64,000 bases of DNA from Fagopyrum homotropicum (lineage: Eukaryota; Streptophyta; Magnoliopsida; Caryophyllales; Polygonaceae). The translations under genes were made by a program, and so were the position numbers. The notes beneath the pieces were generated by a model. That model had not been told where the DNA came from and searched no databases. It saw only the letters and a program-made list of their open reading frames with translations. Location of the stretch: NCBI GenBank assembly GCA_033239125.1, contig BSWB01000001.1, forward strand, positions 23,463,501-23,527,500, given 5' to 3'. This document shows, in pieces, positions 34,466 to 45,773 of the stretch; positions within the stretch are counted from its first letter, which is position 1; the number at the start of each line of letters is the position of its first letter.

Positions 34466-35588
34466 TGATAAGTGATGGAATCACTATCATTTAGGGTAGT
34501 TTTTAGAGTCTTTTTATTGTATTAGTGTCGTTTTGTGCTACTAACTCCTTGGTCCAGAAGAAGAAGACTAAATTAAGTTAAAGAAGGAGTTATAAGCACT
34601 TAGGAGTGAAGATCGGTCACGAAGCAAAGCTTCTGTTGCCTCACCGTCCCAGCGGGTCCTTGCAGTCGCCCCTGCGGATGACGTTTTCCACTAGAGTGCT
34701 CCATGTGTCTTCGCCAGCGCCTGCCATGAAGTATGCCACCGCCCCTGCGCCACTCCTTTGCGCCCCTGCGGTGACCTGCCTTGAAGAAATGAAGACCAGC
34801 TCCCTTGCGTCTCCCACTGCGCCCCTGCTTGCGCCTCAACCTGGGAGCTGGAAGGCGAAGAGGCTATGTCACCGCCCCTGCGTCGACATAGGGACGTCCC
34901 GGCGGCTTGGCATCAGAAATGTCAAGAAGGCGAAAGGTCAGACGTTGAAGAGCATTGAAGATCCGCCCCAACGGAATTGTGTAGCCGCCCCAGCGGCTCT
35001 TAAGAAGATCAACCGATTCTGCCTAAACCGCCCCTGCAGTTCTTGAAGGCCGCCCCTGCGGTTGACGCCAAAAGCTTTACTCCAGCTGTTATACCACCTT
35101 TATGGCATTTAAGGTGGCTGTTTTGGGCCGGCCATTTACTCCTATTCAGTGTCTTTTGTAGTATAAATAGTCCTTGGTTGATTGCTAGAATCATCCATCT
35201 TATCATCTTGTTAGCCAACAAATTATCCACTTAGATTGTCTTGCTACCTTGTAATGAGTTGCTAACTCCCTTGCTACATTGGGTTGGTTTGAAGCTGCAT
35301 TGTTACTTTGGTTGTAAGTTCTTTATAATATAAGTTTTCATTCAGTAATACTTTGTGTCTCCTTGATCTCCATTGTCTAATTGCATGTTTACTATTGCTT
35401 GAGATTGATCACCTTAGGTTCTAAAGTGCATGTAAACAACTAGGATTAATTGGTTCCGGGTTCGGGTCTTTAATCTAGTAGCAACTTTAAGTAATAACGG
35501 GTTGTGATTACTTAAAGAAAAAGAACACAAATATAAAGATAAGTTTAACGGTTTTAATCTTCTATTTATATCCCTTAGTCTTTGTTTG
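34466..35588 (+). repeat. LTR B, 3' LTR of nested element, truncated
   Basis: It starts TGATAAGTGATGG and follows LTR A to CTTTGTTTG (35580-35588), then breaks off into outer-gag sequence. About 400 bp of the 3' end are missing. It carries more differences from A and C than A and C do from each other. Confidence 0.88.
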
Positions 35589-35960
35589 TTGAGAAGTAAG
35601 TTTTACACATGGAGAAGTACTCCCATCGAAGGGTTGAAGATGGAGTGAAACGAGTTGGATTTCCGTATCTGAATTTTACTAGTTCAAGTGTTGCTCAACT
35701 CACCACCCTCAACAATGAAGTCAAAGCTTTAAAGGAGCTTTTATTAGCTCAAACTAAGGGAGCCTCCCAGGAGTAAGATGTTTGATACTTGGGGAAAGGA
35801 AACTATCAAGGGCCAAGGAATAACAATTACAACCACAACAGAAATTTCAACAACAATTGGAGATCAAATCAACAAAATTCCATTAACCCTTATTCTCATG
35901 TTGAAAGTGCTCTAACTCCCCCATCTTCTTCTTCTATTCCATTGAAGAGTCAAGAGCCGT
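35584..35960 (+). repeat. Duplicated piece of outer gag (copy of 28516-28895)
   Basis: This segment repeats the outer gag from GTTTGTTGA to the target bases GCCGT, with a few base changes and a 3-bp difference in the Ser run. The join to LTR B shares GTTTG (35584-35588) with both parents, which is a microhomology junction. Confidence 0.9.
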
Positions 35961-37477
35961 TGATAGGTGATGAAATCATTATCATTTAGGGTAGTTTTTA
36001 GAGTCTTTTTATTGCATTAGTGTCATTTTATGCTACTAACTCCTTGGTCCAGAAGAAGAAGACTAAAAGAAGCTAAAGAAGGAGTTATAAGCACTTAGGA
36101 GTGAAGATCGATCACGAATAAAAGCTTATGTTGCCTCACCGCCCCAACGGGTCCTTGCAGCCGCCTCTACGGATGACGTTTTCCACTGGAGCGCTCCCTG
36201 CGTCTTCGCTAGCGCCTGCCATGAAGTATGCCACCGCCCCTGCACCACTCCTTGGCGCCCCTGCGGTGACCTGCCCTGAATAAATGAAGACCAGCTCGTC
36301 TCCCACTGCGCCCCTGCCTGAACCTCAACCTGGGAGCTGGAAGGCGAAGAGGCTGTGTCACCGCCCCTGCGTCGACATAGGGACGCCCCGACGGCTTGGC
36401 ATCAGAAACGTCAGGAAGGCGAAAGGTCAGACGTTGAAGAGCATTGAAGATCCGCCCCAGCGGAATTGTGTAGCCGCCCCAACGGCTCTGAAGAAGATCA
36501 ACCGATTCTGCCTAAACCGCTGCGGTTCCTGAAGGCCGCCCATGCGGTTTAACGCCAGAAGCTTTACTCCGGCTGTTTACACCACCTTTATGGCATTTAA
36601 GGTAGTTGTTTTGGGCCGGCCATTTACTCCTATTTAGTGTGTTTTGTAGTATAAATAGTCCTTGGTTGATTGCTAGAATCATCCATCTTATCATCTTGTT
36701 AGCCAACAAATTATCCACTTAGATTGTCTTACTACCTTGTAATGAGTTGCTAACTCCCTTGCTACATTGGGTTGGTTTGAAGCTGCATTGTTACTTTGGT
36801 TGTAAGTTCTTTATAATATAAGTTTTTATTCAATAATACTTTGTGTCTCCTTGATCTCCATTGTCTAATTGCATGTTTACTATTGCTTGAGATTGATCAC
36901 CTTAGGTTCTAAAGTGCATGTAAACAACTAGGATTAATTGGTTTCGGGTTCGGGTCTTTAATCTAGTAGCAACTTTAAGTAATAACGGGTTGTGATTACT
37001 TAAAGAAGAGGAACACAAATATAAAGATAAGTTTAACGGTTTTAATCTTCTCTTTATATCCCTTAGTCTTTGTTTGAAAGCTAACTTGTTACTTGTTCTT
37101 GTAGGTTTACGGAACACTAACCTGTTAAGTTGTGTTGATGCCGGTTGGCTCAACACATATATACGATCGAGACGGGAGATTACTTGAAAACTTGTAAAAG
37201 GAACTCACCAAAGTAGCAATTGCATGCTTAGAATCAACCTAGTGTAGATTCATCCATTATTGTCTTACTTGTCGCATTAATCGTTTTCATAAGTTTTTGT
37301 GCATCAATTCAACCAAACCCCCCCCCTTGTGTTACTTGTCACTATAATCGATAATCGCATCTAAAACACCTTAACTCTCTTGGGTTCGACCCTTACTTAA
37401 TCACTATACTTGTTCTTAGTGCTGAGCGGGATTTACTTTTGATTAGGTATAGACGACCATAGAAATACCGTCGGTCA
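35961..37477 (+). repeat. LTR C, complete third LTR of nested element
   Basis: The 1517-bp LTR runs TGATAGGTGATG...GGTCA and is preceded by duplicated gag flank with GCCGT. It is followed directly by GCTGT and the continuing outer gag. The GC-rich CCG-N6-CGG segment, TATA box (36650) and 3' half match LTR A. Differences from A are denser in the last 150 bp, including a C-run at about 37319. Confidence 0.9.
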
Positions 37478-37482
37478 GCTGT

Positions 37483-38510
37483 CATCAAGCTCATCCCAAC
37501 AGCCTAATGAGAAGACGGATGTTGTGATGGAAGCAATCATGACCAAGCTCAATGCTATGGAGAGTTCTATGAACACATTTTCTTAGGCACAAAAAGCCTT
37601 AGAACATCAAGTTTTCAACAAGGCTAATGAAGCGCCAAAAGATCCGGGTAAACTCCCAGGAAGGACGGAGAACAACCCAAAGGGGCAGATCATGGCAATC
37701 ACCACACGAAGTGGATTGAAGACAACTGATCCAATACCTCGATCGGACCACGACCATACAAAGAACACCTCGGTCGAGGTGCCAACCGAGATGGAGCACC
37801 AAAAAGCAAAAGAGAAGTCCGATGTCTATATTTTACCACCTTCTTACAAGCCTCCATTCCCGTTCCCCCAGTCTAGGGCACGGACACATCTAGACAAACA
37901 CTTCGGTAAGTTTCTTGACCTTATGAATAAGTTACATATTAACATCCCTTTCATTGATGCTATCTTAGGTATACCCGTCTATGGGAAGTTTTTGAAAGAG
38001 ATCTTGTCAAGGAAAATAAAGCTGGAAGACTTTGGAGAAGTGCGGATGACCTCTAGATCTTCGGAGCTCATTCAAATCATGAAAGTTAACATGCCACCCA
38101 AGTTAAGAGATCCCGGTTCGTTTTGCATTCCCATCAAAGTTGGGGATGTGATTTATGATGCACTTTGTGATCTAGGAGCTAGTGTGAGAATCATTCATCT
38201 AGCACTTTGTGAGAAGATCGGTCTTGGAGATCCAAAGCTCGTGAAGATGACCTTATACATGGCGAATTGTTCCATACTCGTCCCGTTGGAATCTTAGAGG
38301 ACGTTCCCATCAAGTTAGGTAATTTCTATATACCTATAGATTTTGTTGTGTTGGACATTCCTGCAGATTATCCTATTTCCATAATTCTTGGAAGACCATT
38401 TCTTGCAACATCGGGTTGCAACATTGATTGTAAGAACGTCAATCTATCATTCAATATTGGGGAAGATCATGTGGAGTTTGCACTCTTAGCCACGATGAAA
38501 GGATAACCCT
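37483..38510 (+). pseudogene. Outer Athila gag C-terminus and aspartic protease, frameshifted
   Basis: After the nested element the outer gag resumes with a Ser/Gln-rich stretch and a coiled coil, with a TAG near 37585. From 37692 it reads AITTRSG, a Pro-rich linker, then FGKFLDLMNKLHINIPF, FLKEILSRKIKLEDF and PPKLRDPGSFCIPI. The protease active site is CDLGASV (about 38169). A frameshift near 38280 moves the second half (GILEDVPIKLGNFYIP, IILGRPFLATSG) to another frame. The block ends at 38505. This is standard Athila order, except that reverse transcriptase should follow and does not. Confidence 0.88.
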
Positions 38511-40212
38511 TAGAGGATGACATCTTCAACATCTATGATGAAGAAGATTCTCGAGAATTGGTGAGCTCTATCTTCTTAATTAAAGATCCTCTTGAGAAAG
38601 TTTTGAGTTTTAGTATGATGGAGGAAGGTGTAGATGTTTTGTGCGATGCAGATGTACGAAGCTTGGAAGCATTGGAAGCAGATCCAAGAGCTGGATTTTA
38701 AAAACTCATCGAGGAGACGAAAAAACACAATAGGTTTCGGTCACCCTCCAAGTACCTCGACCGAGATAGTTCCTGAAGCAAGCGAAATGGTGTCAACTGA
38801 AGATCACCTCGGTTCACCACCTCGTCCTAACCCTGGATGCCTCGAGAAGAATGATTTGTCCATTGATGATTCATTTCCCAATGTGCATTTGCAATTGGTG
38901 GAGCATTGGCTTCGCCAAGTTTCTGATGATAAAGAACCTTGGTATGCTGATATTGTTAATTATCTTGTTTGTCTGGAAATACCTCCAGGATTGACATACG
39001 CTCAAAGAAAGAAGTTCTGCAAAGATGTACGCCACTACTATTGGAACGAGCCTCTACTCTTCAAGAGAGGCCCGGATAAGATGCTTCGACGATGCGTTCC
39101 GGAGGAAGAGACTACTAGTGTCATACGGCATTTCCATTCACTTCTTGTGGTGGACATGCTAGCGCCCACAAAATGTGATCTAAGGTATTACGTTCCGGTT
39201 TCTTTTGGCCTTTATTATTTAAGGATGTGCAAGCGTTTGTTGTTTCTTGTGCTGCATGCCAAAGAACAAGAAATATATCTAGGCGGAACGAGATGCCACT
39301 TAATAATATATATGAGGTTGAGATCTTTGATGTGTGGGGAGTTGATTTTATGGGACCTTTCCCATCATCCTCAGGGAAACTCTACATACTCTTAGTTGTT
39401 GATTACGTCTCTAGATGGGTGGAAGTCATTGCTTCTCCCACAAATGATGCCATGGTGGTTGTGAAGTTCTTCAATAGGACTATCTTTCCACGTTTATGGA
39501 CACCGCGAATCATCATCAGTGATGGAGGGACACATTTTACCGCTTGGAAGTTCGAGGCACTTCTAGAGAAGTATGGGGTGACACACAAGGTAGCAACCCC
39601 TTATCATCCTCAAACTAGTGGGCTGGTGGAGATCTCCAATCGAGAAATCAAGGCTATTTTGGAAAAGACCGTTTCAAGAACAAGGAAGGATTGGTCCATG
39701 AAATTGGACGATGCTCTTTGGGCGTATAGGACCGCATTCAAGACTCTCATAGGTACCACACCTTACAATTTGGTATATGGGAAGTCTTGTCATCTTCCCG
39801 TTGAGTTAGAGCACAAGGCATATTGGGCGATCAAATGGCTCAATTTCGACATCAAGGACGCTGAAGAGAAAAGGCTTTTGGATATCAATGAGTTGGAAGA
39901 GCTGCGCTTAAACGCTTATGAGAATGCCAAAATCTACAAAGAAAGAACGAAGAAATGGCATGACAAGCATATCATTCCTAAGGAGCTTAAAGAAGGAGAT
40001 CTTGTTCTACTCTTCAACTCCCGCCTCCGCCTCTTTCCAAGTAAGTTAAAATCTAGATGAACAGAACCTTACGTTGTGAAAAATGTCTTTCCCCATGGTG
40101 CAGTTGAAGTATGGGGTGAAATTGGCGGAAGCTTTAAGGTCAACGGTCATAGGTTGAAGAAGTATCAACTGGAAGTTCCAGCTGAGGAGATTGCACCTTT
40201 TCATCTCGCTTA
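38511..40212 (+). pseudogene. Outer Athila integrase; RT and RNase H deleted upstream
   Basis: Protease is followed, after a short spacer, by the segment that normally comes after RNase H: PWYADIVNYLVCLEIPPG, KFCKDVRHYYWNEPLL and RRCVPEEE (from about 38870). A frameshift near 39130 leads to the zinc finger (CAACQR), NISRRNEMPLNN, then the catalytic core with FDVWGVDFMGPF (Asp), IISDGGTHF (Asp) and SGLVEISNREIKAIL (Glu). The C-terminal part reads LKEGDLVLLFNSRL..., with a TGA at 40058 where Trp is expected, and ends at TAA 40212. RT and RNase H, usually more than 500 codons, are absent. Confidence 0.88.
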
Positions 40213-40578
40213 AGAGTGACGTACGGTCCAACTAGCATCCTTAAACCAAACACTTCTTGGGAGGCAACCCAAGGTATTGCTTTCTTTTCCCTTTTCTAGT
40301 TTAGTTTAGATAGTCTGCTTTGTATTTTGGTGTCCTCTTAGACAAGAATTAGGTGTTCTCCAAGAAGAAATACAACTCAGGAAATACATGGAAGGATTGA
40401 TGTTCGAGAAATTAAGAAAACGGAGCTCGACTGAGATACATCTCGGATGCTATCAAAGCACCTCGACCGAGATGTTCTTCACCCAACCAAGGTGCCGTTA
40501 TCTGAGAATCACCTCGCTCTGTCACCTCGGTCCGTCCAGAAATACCTCGGCCGAGATGAAATCAAATTCTATTCGGGG

Positions 40579-40586
40579 TATAAAAG
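40579..40586 (+). promoter_or_regulatory. Possible internal TATA box upstream of outer ORF-1
   Basis: TATAAAAG is preceded by GGGG and followed 15-60 bases later by a CT-rich stretch (CTTTCTCTCTCCTC, then CTCTCTCTTCGCACTC). That is the layout of a plant core promoter. It lies between integrase and ORF-1, 430 bp upstream of ATG 41016. No transcript evidence is available. Confidence 0.45.
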
Positions 40587-41015
40587 GAGAACGACTTTCT
40601 CTCTCCTCACAACCATACTCTCTCTTCGCACTCACCTCAACTGCCGCCCCCTTGCTCAAGAATTCTCAAATCTCGATCATTTACTCCGATTTTTGGTTCC
40701 AAATCATCAAGGAAAGCAAGAGAAAGGGATTTCAAGCATCAAACAACACTCACATCCACCACAATTTTCACATTTGGGTATTTCGTTCGAAACCCTAACT
40801 TGGTTCGTTTTTGCTTGATTCTGGACAGATTAGTGCCTGTTTGTGTTGATTGCTGTTGAAAAGAGTTTAAGTACCCCATAGGAAGCAAGCGGTAGTGGAA
40901 GCTGGGGGAAAAGCTTACGATTTTTGAAACGAGATCGAAGCAGCACTTCGCCTCGGTTGGTTCTTCTGCGTCTCGGCCGAGATACCCCTAGATCCAACCG
41001 AGACCAATTTTAGTT

Positions 41016-42337
41016 ATGGAGAATTTTAGGAGATCTGATCGCCAATTAGCCCTTAGGGATCGCCCTAGTAGTTCCCGACAATCCTCTCCTTCCCCTCCTC
41101 CATAGCCTCCTATCCCAGTGATCCATGAGAGATTTCAAAAGGATTTTGACCAAATTTTTGGCCCCCCGATCATTGCCCCTAGGTACTAGACATTAAGTGT
41201 TTACATGTAGTGGATGACCTGTAGAAGATGGTCTCCATGGTTGGCTTGGATACCTTCATGGCCATTAGAGCGCCGGCTTATCTGGAGCCGACATTCGAGT
41301 TTTTGAGTTTTGTGACTTACATGCCGGAGAACAGAGGGAACAACTACCAGCTCCTGAACAAGAACTACATCGTCCCCCTTGAGCAGTTTGGGGAGATCTT
41401 TGGCTTCCATGCCCCTACAACTACAGATTTTGCATCTCGAGCACAAGCTCGTAGTTTTTGGGAGAGTATCACTCACATCACCTCCCACCGTGACAAATGG
41501 CAGCCCGGAGATTCTCAGGAGCGCATTATCTACCATCTCGCTTTCCATATCGCTCACCGGATCTTCAGTGAGATGCTTCTGGTGCGTACTGAGACGCCCT
41601 AGAAGGTCCGTCAGGGTGAACTTTTTAGCATGTTCTGTATGATGACAGGAGGGATTCCGGACTTTGCTGCTTTGCTTGCAGAGGAGCTGCACAAGATAAA
41701 GGGGAAGGCCAAGGGAGATATCTGCTGTGGCGGCCTTGTGACTCATATTGCTACGGAGATGGGGTTGAACCTCTCGGGATGTACTTTAGTTGCGGCGGCA
41801 AAGTCGCTGGGTTTATAAGAGTTTATCACACGCTGCATTCTTGTTCCCCGCGGTCTTGGCACTCCCTACGTGGCCATGTTGTGAGAAACAAAGTTTCCGA
41901 GGGGTATTGCTTAGTCTTCACAGTTCTCGGTCTACGACCATGGAAACTGGTCATTTGTTTGGTTCCCGATCATGCACGAGGATGCTGCTACAGAGGCAAC
42001 AGGTGGATATGCAGATGATGAGGGCGTTGGAGGAGTGGCAACCATGGATACCGGTACTGACACCGGCAGACCTAGTATTCCCACCGTTGACCTCGATGAC
42101 GAGGCTACGAAGTACGAGAGAGAGGCACTAGCACCTCTAGCTGACATCCCCCAACCTTCCCAACAGAGAGCTCCTCGTCGTCATGACCCTGAGGCACACC
42201 GCAGGATTGATGATCTGACGCGGCAGATGACAGATTCCTATCATGCCCTGCGGATCGACATTACTCAGCACTTCGCTGCTCAGACTCAATCTATTGAGGG
42301 TTGGTTGCAACGCATCGAGGAGAGCCAACACTATTAG
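41016..42337 (+). pseudogene. ATHILA ORF-1 family gene of outer element, decayed
   Basis: It begins MENFRRSDRQLALRDRPSSS and soon meets stops and a frameshift. From 41228 the family core is clear: PAYLEPTFEFLSFVTY, LLNKNYIVPLEQFGEIFGF, IIYHLAFHIAHRIFSEML. After a TAG it continues GELFSMFCMMTGG, FAALLAEELHKI, GDICCGGLVTHIATEMGL. More frameshifts follow, then a coiled-coil tail ending near 42337 (IEGWLQRIEESQHY). The GGL-TPIA-like block and FGF motif are typical of the ATHILA ORF-1 family. No membrane segment is seen. Confidence 0.78.
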
Positions 42338-43113
42338 CGCCAAATGATGTTGCTGCTGCAGTTCTAGCAGACGATGGGCTTTCCTTTTTATCCGTCCCAG
42401 TATCCCTACATTTCACCACCACCACCGCCAGCAAAGGATTGAGCATAATATGGAGCTTGTTCTTATTTCCTTTATGCTTTTTTTCTTTTATTCGGTGAGT
42501 ACTTTGCTTCTGACTCTTATTTGACCCATTGGGACACTATGTCTCAAGTATGGGGTATTTGTATTTGACTTGCCTATGGATCTGTAATATGTACTACGTG
42601 TTGCTTGGATGACTATGACGACTTTGATCGCATTGGCTTATTTGGCTTATATGTCATTTACATGCATTGCCTACAGGTTTTTGTTAAAAAAATGTTGAAA
42701 ACCGATTTGAAAATTTTTTTTTGCCTCGACCGAGACGTTTTGGCCAAACGAGGTCGTGATAACTGAGATTCATCTCGGTTGAACACCTCGGGCGCCGTCA
42801 AATCACCTCGAGCGAAATGGTTTTAAAACTGAAGAAATTTTTGAAACGTTTTGTGCTTCTATTCCATATATGACCTCGATGATGATATTTGCTTGCAGAT
42901 TAGCTTTGAAATCTTTATATGCTCGAAAGGTTTTATGATATGTTTAAGTTGCTAAATGTTTTGTTTGAAATTCTAGCATGTTTAATATTTTGTTTTTATC
43001 AAAATCATGTTGAATTTGAAGGTTGACACCACTTTATGAGTTCTCTCACATTCTTCATGGGATGATTAAGGCACTTCGCTTCTCTTCTTCTTCTTCTTGA
43101 TCATGCTTTAGCC

Positions 43114-43193
<80 letters not shown>

Positions 43194-43795
43194 CCCTCCC
43201 TTTACCTATCCGGAAATTTGGATGCAGTTGATGAAAAGCATGTGAAGTAAAGTTGAGATTGTGGTTGGAAGTGTTAGAAGAAGATAGGTTTGGGGACGTT
43301 GATCTTGATGATCAGTAACTCGACGCCATTCACATAGCCAGGTGTTTGTGTCTTGCCAAAGTCAGATTGATCGATAGTCCTAACGGGTCATGGTATGTGC
43401 ATCAAGGGTTTGAGGCATCTCGAGAAATTGAGAATTGCTGATTTCCTAGGCTTCGGTTATTGTGCACCTCTGTCCATGTTCTCAAAAATAAACTAAAAAA
43501 AGTGAAAATAGGCAAAGCTTATTGGTGGAAGATGTTTGTGATTCAAAGAAGTAAAGTAAAGATCCTATTCCCAGATTGCAGCACCACATTACCCTATATA
43601 CATCTCACCCTACACGTTTCTTGACCTCTTTTGGAAGCCCTTGAGACCTTGAGTATGTTGGTTTAAACGGGATTATACATGATTGATTTTGATAAATATG
43701 ATTTATTATGCATTCTATGATTTTATGCAATATGATGATCAACTTTCTTATATTTATAAAATGTTTTGACCATGTGTTGATTTTGATGTTAATGG
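42338..43795. other. Outer-element 3' region: purine tract, palindromic motifs and TA run
   Basis: A purine tract-like CAAGTATGGGG lies near 42545, just after ORF-1. Palindromic motifs of the CCTCGACCGAG family occur at 42723-42735 and 42770-42812. A pure TA run spans 43116-43191. No gene seen. Confidence 0.6.
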
Positions 43796-43933
43796 CCGCC
43801 GGCAACGACGCCGGCGGAGGCGGAGCCCGCCTGCGCGAGGGCTGGCGCACAGGCGGACTCCGAGTGCGCGAGGTCACGCACACTCGGAGTCCGCCTGCGC
43901 GCCAGCCCTCGCGCAGGCGGACTCCGCCTCCGC
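43796..43933. repeat. GC-rich nested palindrome, copy 1
   Basis: Arms of 57 bp (43814-43870 and 43877-43933) pair with about three mismatches around a 6-nt loop, AGGTCA. A small perfect hairpin with 8-bp arms CCGCCGGC/GCCGGCGG (43796-43817) overlaps its left edge. Within the arms, GGCGGACTCCG and its complement recur, so each arm can also fold on itself. The surrounding DNA is strongly AT-rich. It shares CGCGAG-GCTGGCGCG and GGCGGACTCCGCCT phrases with the second palindrome at 45774. Confidence 0.9.
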
Positions 43934-44228
43934 GGGCATTTTTTTTTGTTTTTTTTGTTGTTTTTATGTTTTATTTTATTTTATTTTTTTTTTCAAAATA
44001 GAGTTTTTTTTTTGTTTGTATTATTATTTCATTGCACTCCAAGTAAACAAAATCAAAATATCAAGTACCACTAAAACATGATAACAACAATACATCAAAC
44101 CGCTAAAACATTATGCCAACAGTATATGAAAACGACTAAAACATGATGTCAACACATATGATAACGTCTAAAACATGATGTCAACAACATATGATAAGGA
44201 TATTCTCCTTTGCCAACAAACGACTTAC

Positions 44229-44900
44229 ATCCTCAACATTTTGAGCAGTTTTTGCAGAACACTCCATGAATACCAATCCATGTTCCTTTGCAAACTGTTC
44301 ACCTTCCTCTGTACTCACAGCTCTCCCGTGAGCAAGATCAGACTTGCTGCCTACAAGATGATTGAAAGTCTCCCTCCTGCAGAAGGATGTGACTAGTGAG
44401 CTTTAGCCATAAGAGATTCACAATAAGAAAATGCTAAAATGCATGCGCGAAGGTACACAAGTAGACACCTATGACCTTATGCTAATACAATGGAGCGACA
44501 ATTAGTGTTTTTTCCCTTTCGGGAACAATATGAGTCGGAAAAATAGCTTAAGAGTCTTAAACCAAAGCTCAAAACAAAAAAGGAGAGATAAAAAACCGCA
44601 TAATCATGTTGTTGCGCACCAATTCAGAAGAGCCTTACCTAGTGATGTCATATACCAAAAGTGCACCTGCAGCCCCTCGATAGTAGGACCTTGTAATAGA
44701 TCTAAATGACTCTTGACCAACCTACAAAACAAATGCAAGTATCAATATCTCAAAAGTTGGATACTTGGATATAGTAGATCAATGAGTCATTCAGGGGAAC
44801 AAAAAAGAGGAGATAGACAAACCGTATCCCATATCTGCAACTTAATTGGCTTGTTATCAATTGTGATCATCCTAGCCCCAAATTTCTTCACAAATCACAC
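44229..44900 (-). pseudogene. Captured fragment of a Rab2/RABB1-type small GTPase gene, introns retained
   Basis: Three exon remnants lie in order on the minus strand. Exon a (44900-44823) reads FGARMITIDNKPIKLQIWDT. Exon b (44721-44639) reads VGQESFRSITRSYYRGAAG and LLVYDIT. Exon c (44376-44229) reads RRETFNHL, then KSDLAHGRAVSTEEGEQF, CSAKTAQNVED. GT and AG borders are preserved on both introns. Compared with Rab2, about 22 residues are deleted after RRETFNHL, the guanine-specificity motif NKxD has become SKSD, and the G3 box DTAGQE is DTVGQE. The first exons (P-loop) and the C-terminal prenylation end are absent. It lies inside the outer retrotransposon between two GC palindromes. Confidence 0.9.
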
Positions 44901-45773
44901 TATTGTAATGCCAGAAGATGATTAGGACAGTTATATTCGAGTTCGGCGAGATGAGTTTTCACGTGTTTAGATTTGGATGGATTATAAAATAGCCGAGTTC
45001 GAATCGAGTCTAAATTGTTTCCAAGATTAAAAATATATTCATATTCAACTCGTTTAAAAAGTCTACAAACTTAGCTTATACAACATTATAAAGTGTTATT
45101 CTAGCTTAATGAGACGAGGGTTTTTTAGTTTTGGTGTTTTCCTAGCTTAATGAGTCGAGTTCGACGAGATGAGTGTTATTCTAGCTTAATGAGCCGAGGG
45201 TTTTTTTAGTCGAGTTCGAATCAAGTCCGGACTTCACAACATCCTCCAGTGTTACATGGTACGTGGTTCGATTCGGAACGAGGTTCGAAAACGGATATGT
45301 GATTCGCTACCTCTACCGAATCGGGTACGATGGGTTCGATGGGGTAATTTTTTTTATTTAAAAAAGTGAATTCACTTATATATTAATAGCAAAACAGTAG
45401 GATAAATTGAAACGAGAGCCAGTTGGGTGACGTTAAAAGTAAAAGTAAAAATTAAAACTAAATTGAAGTGCCTTGAAAATAGAGTTTTCTTCTTCAATTC
45501 TTCGTATACATTGAACTGCAACTTCCGATACTTCATCTTCAATGATATGCAACTTTAACTTCCCATATCGCATGTCACTTTAATGAACTTCAACTTCCAA
45601 TTTTTCAGCTTTAATTCTCTTCATGGGTTCGGTTCGTTAGATGTATCGATCCGGGTCGCGAACCCCATCGTTCCGGTTCGCGAACGAACCGCGATTGGGT
45701 TCGTCGATTCCGGTTTGTGGTTCGCAGCACCAAACCACGAACCCATCACTCAATGCATCTGCCATTGGAGGCA
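44901..45773. other. Non-coding DNA with GGTTCG-rich segment
   Basis: No gene seen. The phrase TAGCTTAATGAG(A/C)CGAG recurs near 45105, 45145 and 45185. From 45255 to 45740 GGTTCG and CGAACC are frequent, giving a self-complementary character like a MITE interior. Confidence 0.45.

Larger units (their letters stand above)
28896..37477 (+). mobile_element. Nested gag-only Athila-like element with three LTRs
   Basis: Order: LTR A (28896-30419), primer-binding site, gag (30490-31776), GC-rich leader, ORF-1 family gene (32581-33849), structured 3' UTR, purine tract, truncated LTR B (34466-35588), a duplicate of the outer gag flank (35584-35960), and full LTR C (35961-37477). Flanking target bases are GCCGT (28891-28895) and GCTGT (37478-37482), one transition apart. 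GCCGT also precedes LTR C. There is no protease, RT or integrase sequence, so it must have depended on another element. It interrupts the outer gag in the same orientation. Confidence 0.9.
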
